A stretch of 64,000 nt of DNA from assembly GCF_012273895.1 (NCBI RefSeq), contig NC_052103.1, forward strand, positions 806,001-870,000, read 5' to 3'. The position numbers and the translations under genes are program-made. A model generated the notes under the pieces. The model was not told where the DNA came from and searched no databases. It saw nothing but the letters and a program-made list of their open reading frames with translations. Shown here in pieces: positions 47,501 through 59,200 of the stretch. Position 1 is the first letter of the stretch. Each line of letters opens with the position of its first letter. This DNA is from Zerene cesonia. Lineage: Eukaryota > Arthropoda > Insecta > Lepidoptera > Pieridae.

Positions 47501-49721
47501 AATTTCATATAATAGATGAAGAAGAAGAGCCGACGGAGCAGTGTTTTTTAAATATATAAAGAACTAGTTTATCAGTTGTCTACAACAGTCCTATAATGTT
47601 GTAATGTAACACACTTCAATACAATTTCACCTGAAAAACACATCTATACTACTCCCAATAGCCCTGTACTGATAATTTTGATCGATTTGTAAAATTCATT
47701 CTGAGACTTAAATCAATCAATCATCTTAAGCAATAACTCACTTGAACTGTAATCTGTTGAAACAGCGCCACCAGCGGGCTCATTCTCGGTATATCGATGT
47801 GTATCTGCCGGTACGTGTCCTCTTCCCTCTCGGCATCGTAGTACTGCCGCACCAGGTGCTTGTAGTCCGCCCGTTTGCGGTCCAGCGTCTCTGCACGCCG
47901 CTCCGTGTTCGCTGGGAGGTAGCCAGCTAGCAGACGCCATGCTACCGCTCTGGCCTGGAAGTCAATAGTAACATTTCAATAAACATTATAAAAACTTGAA
48001 TGGAATGGAAAACAATTACAAACAAAAACATCCTCACCATAATTACAACCCAAGATTTGGGTGGTGTTTTGGTGATTTGGAAATTTAACTGTAACTCATC
48101 CGAATAAGGTTTGAATTTATTTTGGTTCATATTGACCAACTGTAATGTAAATTAAAGCAAGCAAACATAAAATATTAACCAACTGATCAGTAAATCAGTC
48201 ATTGGCCAAGTCATAAAAATTTATTGCTTTTGGTATGGTTTCCCGTATGCATCTTTAACCCTTGCTCAATGTCTAAAGACATAACTAGTTTGCTATATTT
48301 ATATTTTTCAAAATAAGCGATGTTCCGACTAGCTATTTGTTGCCGCCAGACAGTTGTCAGACTGGCTAGTGAGCACAGCGAGTTGTTTAAGCAAGTAAGT
48401 AGTTAAGTGAGTGTTAAGCATGTTTAGCATCTCTCTTGTATGTCATCTATAATACATAGATAACCACATGGTGTCTCGGTTTAAATTATAAGATTCAATT
48501 GAACAGAATGTCTTAAAAGAGGAAACTATACTACTGTCTATACCAACGAAAGAGCCAAAAACACCTATGTAATAGACATAGACATCTAAACAAGACAAAG
48601 GAAAACACTATGATTAGATGTTTAAAAACAGCTTATTGTATCTGAATGAAATTTGTAAGAAAGATAGTTTATAGTCTGGATTACCACATAGGCAACTACC
48701 CCAGTACCATGCGAGTGATGTTAGGGGTTACAGCTAGTGAAATGAAATAATGAAACTGGAAGAACAGTAAATAACTTGTTGAGTAGCCAGCTTCTAAGTA
48801 CCATGCTCTGGATTAGATTATTAAATCCCGTATATTTGTTCAAGTTTTTCTTTCAAATAAAAAATATTAATTTCTCCTAATAAGACTGTTAAATTGATAC
48901 AAATTTATGTGTAGATAGAATCTAAAGACTGTTAGGTTTGAAATAGTTTGTAGGATAATTGAGGACATGAAATCTTACAGTTACAATTACAATTTAATAC
49001 AATATTCCTATTAATTTGAAAATAGAACTCTTTGTAATCCACACTATGTACATGAGACTTGAACCCTAGCTAAACCATGCTAACATAAATACAAGTAACA
49101 TAAAATTTCATGAGTCATTGGAATAGTAATTCATGAATAAATTAACTAACTGACCTTAATTGGTATTCCAGACCAGCTGAGTTGTTTCAACTCATCTAGA
49201 TCTAAAACTGTACTTTCCAGGAGTTGTTGGAATCGTTCTAATTTTGATTCGCTACTTTCTTCGCGAGGTATCAATGCGGATGGCCTTACAGGCCGCGGCC
49301 TCCCGGGATAGTGACGTATAGGCGCAGAACTACCTCCCGGCACACCGCTAGGTCTCTTAATCTCATTTTTCTTAACCGCAACCGCTTCTTCCTGCGGTTT
49401 AACACTCTCACTGACAATTTTGACGTCATTCTTGTTTACGTTTTTAGTACTATTACGGTGCGAATTAATAACATTTAAAGCTACAGTCTGCGATATGGCT
49501 TTTGATATCTTAGTCTCCGCGATGCCGGAGATAATATCATCATCGCCAAGATCCCAGGCATCGTTCACTGATGCCTGGAACTGTTGATATGATGACCCCG
49601 ACATAACCTCGTTTTTTTCAATCTTCTGGAAGGGCCTGCCTGGCACTGCTCGCTGTGGAGTCTTCCAAAACGTATCAGGCAATAATCCGTTCTTGTCATA
49701 TTCGGCTTGGTAACTTTCCAT
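44546..49721 (-). CDS. TBC1D22: TBC1D22 orthologue, Rab GTPase-activating protein
   Basis: Four coding exons on the minus strand: 49155-49721, 47742-47954, 46146-46412, 44546-44953. All join in phase 0, giving 484 aa, close to vertebrate TBC1D22A/B (about 505-517 aa). The start is the first ATG (MESYQAEYDKNGLLPDTFWK). The N-terminal half is variable but keeps NDAWDLGDDD. The TBC domain runs from about aa 185 to 460. The arginine-finger motif is intact in YRQIHIDIPR (Asp243, Arg246), as is the glutamine-finger motif in GYVQGINDL (Tyr279, Gln281), so GAP activity is expected. RHPASGYVQGINDLVTPFF, EADSFWCLSKFLD and the C-terminal AEAYRLKFAFADAPNH match vertebrate TBC1D22 almost word for word. 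The family accelerates Rab GTP hydrolysis, with vertebrate members acting at the Golgi. The third intron uses a GC donor (46145-46144). Confidence 0.95.
45103..45240 (-). mobile_element. J-family-like repeat, minus, TBC1D22 intron 3
   Basis: CAGTTCGCCCGTTGGTACAT, CTTTCTAATGGTGAAAGAAT, TTGGTCCAGTAGTTTTTGAG and CAAACAAACAAACAAA: the inverted layout of 54451-54640. A weaker copy follows at about 45262-45400. Confidence 0.6.
46520..46625 (+). repeat. T-family repeat fragment, TBC1D22 intron 2
   Basis: GAAACGTTGGGTTC, ATAATGAATAAATCGTGCTT, AAAATCCGTTGAAAAGTC and TTTCTTAAATGTATTA match the right side of the copy at 5493-5590. Confidence 0.6.
46868..47020 (+). mobile_element. J-family repeat, TBC1D22 intron 2
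   Basis: CTATGCTAATATAATAAAGC, AGAGTTTGTTTGTTTGAAAG, GAACTACTGGTCCG and CCATTTATTGAGGAAGGCTT. The GC-rich terminus is lost. Confidence 0.65.
47333..47515 (-). mobile_element. D-family repeat, minus, TBC1D22 intron 2
   Basis: ACTAGATGACCCAGCAAACG, TATTAGCCAATTCTCAAACC, CCGTTTCGGAGGAGTATGGG and AACAAGAATTTCATATAATA: the reverse of 27357-27542. Confidence 0.7.
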
Positions 49722-50261
49722 AATAAAATACAGCAAGAGACATTCTAATTAACTTTCCAGGATATCAAAATAACACGAAAACTTTTGTATGACAATAATG
49801 ACAAATGACATATCACTTGCCAGTTCCACAGTGCTGAGACAACTAACTTACTAAGTGCATAATCTATGGCTGAGACTATCGTTTGCAAATTTCAGGCAAC
49901 ACAGAGACACATCTTACAAACAGATTAATAATTTAAATTTTTAATAAAAAGAGCACATAAAATACTTATTTTTAGATTGAAGTGTTACTCACTGTATATA
50001 ATTTTTATGAAAAAGTTTTTTGACATATTACCTTTAGGTTTTGAACAGGTCATATTACTGTTTACCTGTTATTTTATTTTGTAAATATAGTGAAATTGTT
50101 AAAATTAAAATAAATTACTCCAATTGAATTAATGTGCCTGAAATAAAATCAAATTACAATCACACATTTACAAAGTAATTCAGTTTCTATGGAAGTTGTT
50201 TGATCGATTGTTAGATATTTTAGATGGTTTAGAAAACCGAAGAAGGATTTATAAATGTGAA
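49722..50261. promoter_or_regulatory. Bidirectional promoter region, TBC1D22 (-) / SANBR (+)
   Basis: The two start codons face away from each other with 540 bp between them. The segment is AT-rich with no TATA box at an obvious distance. The plus-strand leader, if transcription starts far enough upstream, contains three very short upstream ORFs at 50189-50203, 50224-50232 and 50255-50260. Confidence 0.6.
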
Positions 50262-53200
50262 ATGGCAAGTCCTAATCCAGATAATGAAACGACTTCAATG
50301 TTTTTGGATAAGGGGGATGGTAAAAGACGAAGTCCTACTCGAACAGAAACATCACCAAGAAGAAATTCAGTTGTAAAAGCAATTAATGCTGAAGTGATAA
50401 CGGTAAAAGACTTTTTCGATTTTATGAAAACAGCATATCAAGTATATGAACATTTAGAAGGTGATGAGAACGAAGGCTCAAAAATAAATTGGGAAGAACT
50501 TTCTAAATTGACTGTGCTGAATCATGTTATTGAACAGCAAGAGAGAGATCTCTTGTATCAGACTGCACTAACGATGCAAAAACCTATTGTTAGCAAGAGT
50601 GAGACACAAATTGAGAGAAAGAGTAGTGTGACTGATAGAATCGAAAAACGGTACAGTTGCAGTGAAATTGAAGGTAAAATGTAATTGTAAGGCCCTTCGT
50701 ACACAAAATTACGCAAATTTTCGATACTCGACGATTTTAGTCTCCAAGCGACTATCGCCATACAAATTCATTGAGGCTCTTACATTTGTCTCGTGACTTG
50801 CGTCGCGCCAGTTGTGCTCTATCTGGCTGAGATCGTTACCACATAAGTCGCAGCGATTTTCAAGATGGCGACGCGGTTATTGAACAATAATAACTTGAAG
50901 AACGTTGTTAACGTTGTTGTACGTGTGTAAAAACAGATAACGGAAAAGTTTAGGTAGCTGTAGGAAATGCCATTAATTTAAGTTAGCCGTTTCGTCAGTA
51001 GTGGTTGAATAGGCAATTCATGTCTACTGCGTTGATTGAGTCGCAACGCAGTCGCAATGTGTGCGGACCGTATTCTACCCGATACTCGCGATGCGATACT
51101 AAAGTAGTTTACAACATTAGTATCAAAAATTTGCGTAGCCTTGCGTACGGAGGGCCTAAGAATGGCTATAAATAAAGACTGTTTAATATGAATAACATGA
51201 TGAGAGGATTGCGTAGATTTTCAACTAATTTTAAGGTTAATATATTGCTTTAAGGTAAGAATCGAAGACGTTGTCCCGAACCAAGGGTTGAAATGTTGGG
51301 AGTTTGGACGGAAGCGAACTTGAATTGTAAATTAAACGATGTGAGTTTCCTACAGAAACAATTTATTCAATTAATTATACATATCTCCTATAGATGGCGC
51401 TAATACAAAATTAATTTTCCAGGTTATAAATGAAGGAATTTTAGATTCTATCCTGCCATATTTAGTGGGATACAAGAAACCATTTAAAACCACAAGCGTA
51501 TATGCTCCAATAATAAAGAAGACGTCTTCAAATACATTGACGACCGAAGTAAAAAAACCGGCAAGCTTTGAAGGCGAGTAAATATTACATGAGTTTAAAT
51601 TTATTATTAAATAACTTCATATTTCTTTATAATATTTGATATGGTTGCATACTGAAATATTTACAGGATTTGTCAATGAAAAAGAATCTCGTGATCGTTT
51701 AGGGCGAAGGAAATCTTCAGTGATTGCAGCGCATGAACGAGCGAATCAGAAACAAGAGTAAGTTTCATAGATGGCGCTGTAATCAATTGAATAGACCTGA
51801 TTTCTCTTATTATCATTTGGCTGAAATGTATTTCGTTTTCATTCTTGCTTCAGCATATAATTTCTTACGATGGTTCTACATATATTTTGCTGAAATATAG
51901 AAAAATATAAAACTTAATGTTTAATGTTTTGATAAATATAAGAATGCAAATCATTCTTTTATTGGTCAATCAGGTGTAAGCAATATTTTATCAAAATTGC
52001 TTTCCGAATTTAGTTGTCAATAATAGAACAAGCGTGTGTTAATTTACTAAGTTTTAAATTTTCATATTCATTTCAATGCTACAATTGAATGATATTGAAT
52101 TTATATATCTTTATTTCGAATAGTGTGTAACATCCGATATGGTCTAGTGGCTAGGATACCTGGCTCTCACCCAGGAGGCTCGGGTTCGATTCCCGGTATC
52201 GGAAAACTCTTTTATTTTATTTATTTCTTTCAGTGGCGATGTCGAAATACACGTTTGCGACGAAGTGAAGGGATTGAAAAAGGACTTTAGATGCCCGCAG
52301 AAACTTTTGGTTTCGAAAATGGGATATTTCGCTGACGTCACCGCTGGTCAGCGACTGGAAGATATGGACATTTCTGTACATTGTGATATACAGGTATCCT
52401 TACTAATATTGCGAATGCGAAATCTCGTTTGCTTGTTTGTCCCTTTTTCACGTCGCAACGGAGCGATTTTATGGTTTGATTTTTGTATCCGGTGATAATT
52501 AGGAGGCTGAACAGTGTCATAGGCTACTTTTTAGTTTTTACCGTGAAACATCTATTTAAAGCTAGTATATCAATATGTCCCAGATATTATCTATTTTGTA
52601 AAGAAGTACATATATCAAAGCAGCCGATAGTCTTATTTATTTTTTATTATTTATTATGATTGTTCCATTTTTCATTTATTCTTCGTTGATCATAGCGGGA
52701 ACTTAGCAGCCTACAGCAAACGATCTAGATAAAAAAAAATCCAAGTCAATTTTATTACCACAGATAACATAATACTGGTACTGAACAACCTCTTGAGAAA
52801 TTTCCTTGTACTCCTATATGTTACTTATTTTACTTGTACCATGTGCCCGTACTTTGATTGATAAAAAAAATTGTAAGTGACAAAAAAAAAAACAAATACA
52901 GATATTCGATTGGCTGATGCGCTGGGTGAAGCGGGACTCGATCCTCGTCGCTGATTGGCCGCTGCTCGACCCGCACAATGTTGTACCGATACTGGTGTCG
53001 GCGTCTTTTCTTCAGGTTTGTGAGTTTTTCTAGGTCCTTAGTTAGTAAATACTATTAGCTGTTGTCTTCAACATAACAACTGATGATTTGTATTTGATGT
53101 ATATATTTGATATTATAAAATTAAACGGCCTTTGGACCACACGGGAGGCCTTTCAAAGAATCATCAAGAATTAAAATCTAAAAATCAGTTCATCCAGTAG

Positions 53201-56200
53201 AAAGTTCTGAGGTAACAAACAAATAATACAGAACCTCCTCCTTGTCTTTTCCTAGTGTAGTGGGTTAAAAATAAGTAAAAGTAAAAAAAAAAGTTGTGAC
53301 TTTTCATTCACTATAATTCTATTTTCTGCGTGGCAAAAAGATACGTCTATTTGCCAGTGTCAAGTATAATATAATATTCACTTTAATTAACAATAATTCT
53401 TTAGCTTTACGATGACGCACATTAAAAAAAAAAAAAAAACTTACATTTTCAGATGGAACCACTTCTACACGACTGTCTCATCTACTGTCACGCACACATG
53501 AACGATATCGTGAAAACCACAACCAACTTAGCGTGCCTCAGTGACGCGCTGCTTACGAGGTTTATTCTGCTATCATTTCATAGTATAATAAGTCGCTCTC
53601 CGCCGTCTGTGTCCGCATTATATGTATAGAAAAAAGGGAGAAAGGGATTTTACTGCGAATTTAAGGCGTGCGAAGCTGCGGGCAAAAGCTAGTTGTTTAG
53701 TTTATGTCCACATCAATAGTTTTAAACGCGCACACATAAAAGTTTCACCCGCGGTTTCACTCGCGAAAGACCGTATCCCGTTGGAATATCGGGATAAAAA
53801 GTTGCCTATATGTTATTCCAGTTGTCCAGCTGTCTACGTACCAAATTTCATTGCAATCGGTTTTGTAGTTTTTGCGTGAAAGAGCAACAAACACGCACAC
53901 ATCCTTACAAACTTTCGCATTTATAATATTAGTAGGATAGGATAGTAGGAAGTAGGATAGTTATTCTATATCTATTTAGATTAGCCGCGATGTACACGAA
54001 CGCGGAGTTGGAGAGCATCCGCGACCGCAAGGATAAGATCCAATCGCGGTTGTACTGCAAGATGATACTGTCGCTCGCCGAGCCGGTGCCGGAGACGCTT
54101 CGCGGCCACTACGCTTCGCTCGCGACTCTCTTCAAGTGCAGCAAGTGAGTGTTTTAGATTGAACTGCTGTAAAATTTTTATTCTTTTAAATCTACATATG
54201 AAACGTTTACTGTTTATTAAACTAAAATACTACTCCCTCCGTTTTCGAAGTCATGTAAAAGTTGTCGTTGTTTTACTAAATACGTATTTCTTAGAGTGAA
54301 ATAAGGGTTTACGACGCAATATACTGACGGGCAAAGATTAAATATTTCAGTAAAATTTACATAATTTTTGCGAATAAGTAACAAAAACGTTCATGACATC
54401 ACAAAAATAGCATTAAAAATATAATAATAAGAATAAAATATATATATCTATACTAATATTATAAAGCTGAAGAGTTTGTTTGTTTGATTGTTTGATTGTT
54501 TGTTTGTTTGTTTGAACGCGCTAATCTCCGGAACTACTGGTCCGATTTGAATAATTCTTTTTGTGTTGAATAGTACGTTTATCGAGGAAGGCTATAGGGT
54601 ATACATGTACCACGGGCGAAGCCGGGGCGGACTGCTAGTATGGAATATATGGATGTGAAAGTCTCCGTTGCATTATAACAATGTAAAGTACCCCTGCAGA
54701 AGTTAAAAATTAAAGTTGTTTACGATCTATAATATCACAATAATTATATCATATCTAGGACCTATGTACCAAGTGTACGCACGTACTTCCCTTCCTAAGA
54801 AATCTTAATTAGCTTAATAAAAAAACACCAATTGTAGTATTTTCTTGTGTTTGATTTCACGCGAGTATTATACATTTAGAAATTAAAAACTTTTTCACGG
54901 ATTTTAAACGCGATTTATTAATTATCATCATCACCAGCCCATATATGTTCCCACTGCTGGGACACAGGCCTCCTATGAGGGTTCAGGCCATAATCCACCA
55001 CGCTGGCCAAGTGCGGGTTGGCAGATGTCACATGTCGTCGAGCTTTTTTAATTCTCGGACATGCCGGTTTCCACTATTGTTAATGTAATTTTTTTTTTTT
55101 CTCTTAAATATTTTTATAATCCGTGCAAATATATTTGTGATTGTTGTAATTTCCTTTAAGTAAAGAACCATATTTTGTTATTATATACAAGCAATTTTAG
55201 AATTAAGAGTATCAGAATATGTATTCTTTGTTGGAAATTTAAAAATAAATAAATAAATAAAAACCCGACGTTCGAACACTTTACAGCGAGCGTGGTCACG
55301 GGGAGACAGACAGTCTAGTTAAAAAGTTCTTAATTTCTAAACACCAATTGTGTTTTTATATATTATGTTCTCATGATAGATGCAACAAACTCCTCGGGCG
55401 GCACATAGCGGAGCAGGTGCCGTGCCAGCCCGCCTCCATGCGAATAGACCGACGCGGGAACGTCGTCTCATCGCATTCCAAGTATATTGTTTTTAAATTA
55501 AGTTAATGTTACTCATTTTCCGTTACGAAAAATTGCAAAACGATAAGTAATTTTTTTATTTTTATATATTTGTTTATTGGTAATCCAACAGCTTTACATG
55601 TTAACTACATTACAATAATATGTTTAATTAAACAATTAGCCAATAAAGGATTACAACATATTTATCAAGACAGAGTATTAACTATACATTTATAAAAAGA
55701 AATACTAACAATTACTTCATATTCTGCATGCTTGTGTGTGCGCGCGTGTGTGTGTGTGTATGTGTGTTTGTGTATGTGTGCTATTACTTCAAATAACCAA
55801 GTTGTCAAGAAGTGTTGTAAGTGTTCTCGATAAAGCTTCAATTACGCCAATCGGTAATTGTGTCACTCTAAGAAATATATTTGGCTAGCTGTGCCCTGCG
55901 GTTTCACCAATGTCGTACATGTTTTATATTTGCCGATGCCACTGTGCCATAACACATATAATTTTGTATAGATTTTGTTTAACCACAATAGATTATATGT
56001 GAGAAGTATCTAAATATATGTAAGTACATACTAATCGTCTCAAAAGGTTTACCCATATATCCTCTGTCCGTATAACTCTCTGGACTATTTATGGATAAAT
56101 ACGAATTTAATTTTTAGTTTTATAGCATTGAAATGCTTTATAAATGCGAAATTTTGATAGAATAGAAAAATTCGATCACGAGGCAGGATTCGAACCTGCG

Positions 56201-59200
56201 TTTCTTGCCTAACCGTTGCTACGGTTTTTTCTATTCTTTCAAAATATCTCATAAATACGATTTGTTAAAACGTGTCGATACTATAACATGGGCAGAAATG
56301 TTTCTGTAAAACTTTACAGAGACCCATCGTGGAGTCTGAACGAATATATAACATGGTTATTCGGTGAGTTGCGTTCTTGGCGCCGCGTGTATTGGCGCCT
56401 CTGGGCCGATTGTCACTTCTTACGGTGCCAACTGTGCGATAGCTATTTCCCAGCTTATCAGGTATGTAAATACTGCTTCGATTAAGCTGCAAGTTGTAAC
56501 TTTAACTTTATTTAATTTATATATCATCTGTGATACTGATACAGAATACTATATACCTTATCATATATATATAACTCAACCTTAATCTTGACCTCTGAGT
56601 GGATCAGCTGGCGCTGAATAATGCCACTAGTTATTGCGATCGTGTCCCTGGTTATGGTTAATATTTTAAAATCTGATGATGTAGGTAGTCCGTCTTGACA
56701 AGACTTACTATGTTTTCTTTCTGTTTGTCTGGATATGATCCAGTACTGCATATATATACATATTTACCAAGTAGCTAATGCGACATAATGCGGTTTAAGC
56801 AGTGGTGGCTCAGTGGTGAGAACCTCGGACTTCAAAATCGATAAGTCGGGGTTCGAGACCGGGCGAGCGTGCAGGAAATAAATTGATTTTTCAATTTATC
56901 TGCGCATGGGGATAACATCACCACTGCTTAAAAACGGTGAGGAAAACATCGTGAGGAAACCGGCATGTCCAAGAATCAAAAGTTCGACGACATGTGACAT
57001 CTGCCAACCCGCACTTGGCCAGCGTGTTGGATTATGGCCTGAACCCTCATAGGAGGCCTGCGTCCCAGCAGTGGGAACATATATGGGCTGATGATGATGA
57101 ATGCGACATATAAAATAAATATTTTATATGTCACGTCCGGTAGACCAAACAAAGGCCATCATTCATTGACGTACACTATGTGTTTTGTTTTTTATTTTTT
57201 GTATGCTACAGTCGGCAATGGAGCTGGTGGGACGCTTGATGGTAAGCGCTACCACCGCCCATGAACATTTAGAGAGGCATAAAGTCCATTGCAGACCTTA
57301 CGCCTCTACAAATGGATTGCCGACTTTTTGGGAAGGGATTAAGAAAGGATTGGCGAGAGGAATAAAAGAAAGGACTGGGATGGGTAAGGAAAAGGATATG
57401 GGCCTTCGCCTACGCCACTCACCGAACGAAACACATATATATTATATATTTCACGCCGGTCTTCTATGAGGGTGTGGTACTACCCTGATGTGAGCTGGCC
57501 AATTCGTGCCGAAGCGTGTTCGACTACCACATAAAAATATTTTTGTTTTTCAATTGTTCCAAATAAACAACTTTAAAATAACCTTTAATTGATTCTGTTG
57601 ATAACGAATAATTAAGAACAACATGACACATAATTTACTCATTTCACCGTCGGTTGAGGAGTTAAGTGTGTAACGCTAGATGGAGTGGTGTTCGCACCAC
57701 GCGGCGGGCGCGCACGCGCTGGGCGGCGCGCTGGCGGCGGGCCGCTACCCGTGCTGCGGCGAGCGCGCGTACCGCTTCGAGGCGCTCACACGCAACACGG
57801 TACGCGTTTCTTGGGCTTGCTTTATTGATCACTAGCTGCGCCCTGCGGTTTCACCCGCGTAAGTCCGTATCCCGTAGTAATATCGGAATAAAAAGTTGCC
57901 TATATGTTATTCCGGTTGTCCAGCTGTCTACGTACAAAATTTCATTGCAATCGGTTCAGTAGGTTTTTGCGTGAAAGAGCAACAAACACATACACACACA
58001 CACACATATCCTTACAAACTTTCGCATTTATAATATTGGTAGGATAGTAGGTTGTGACGTATTTCAGCACTTCATTTTACATGCATTTTTTAGTACTAAT
58101 TGTTCTAAACATTAGAAATTTTGAAAGAATAGAAAAAATTTGATCACGAGGCAGGATTCGAACCTGCGTATCTTGCCTAACCGTAGCAACGCCTAGCCTC
58201 TCGGCCACCCGTGATCCTGCCACAGTAATCGAATTTCTTCTACTCTTTCGGTTTCATGTGCCTAAGGGGCACCCCACGCCATCTATTGAGATGATTAAGA
58301 ACCATCACAACCAATACGAAACATTATTTCAATGATTACAATATTGTATCGATGGAACGCGGCCTTTGTTAAATTTAATTTTTAGTTTAATAGCATTGAA
58401 ATGCTTTATAAATTAGAAATTTCGAAAGAATAGAAAAAATTTGATCACGAGGCAGGATTCGAACCTGCGTTTCTTGCCTAACCGTAGCAACGCCTAGCCT
58501 CTCGGCCACCCTTGATCCTGCCACAGTAATCGAATTTCATGAAACCAAAAGAGTAGAAGAAATACAATAACAAACTGATCACACAATAAAAATCAAATCA
58601 TCAAATTAGGGCTGTCAATTCCGAGAGCACGTGCCCGACGAGAGCTTGGCCACGGACGCGGCGGTGATGGAAATATACAACCAATTCAGAGATATTATCG
58701 CGATGCGTCCGCCCCAGTTGATGTTCCCGGAACGACTGACTAGATTGGTGACGCGGGGTGAGTTTTGAAAACGAAAATGATAGAAAAAACTATGGGGTAT
58801 ATATTAAAAACTATAGGGTTATATAATACCGTTTTCCTTCCGTGTGGTGTGACGATAGGCTTGTGTGTGTGTGAGGCTTATTTGTGGTGGACGTAGCAAA
58901 AGTTATAATGTTATTACCAAACAATATGAAACATTTTAGTTTACTTCTTTAAATTAACGTTCGCTTGAAACAAAATTTAATATGATATTGAGAAAAACCT
59001 ATCAGATATTTTTATACGTGTGACAGTTGCTATGACAGTTTTAATAAAATTCCTGTAAAGTTGCGCGGAATTAAATATATTCAACTTAATGTGAGTTTAT
59101 CGATATTTTTCTCAGAACCTGGTGAGGAAGTGGGGGGTCGCCTGCAATGCAAGGAGGTGTTCTGGTGGGAGGGGATCCAGTTGATACCGCCGCGACAACC

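Noticed and set aside
51257..51262. Alternative SANBR exon 2 acceptor after GTAAG at 51259
   Set aside because: It leads to a stop codon within eleven codons, whereas the acceptor at 51254 keeps the exon open to its donor.
57185..57469. 94-codon plus frame
   Set aside because: Falls inside the minus-oriented H-family repeat at 57199-57535.
58142..58216. A functional tRNA-Ser or tRNA-Leu gene on the minus strand
   Set aside because: The fold is tRNA-like but the variable arm is too short, U33 is missing and there are repeated copies, so a SINE head fits better.
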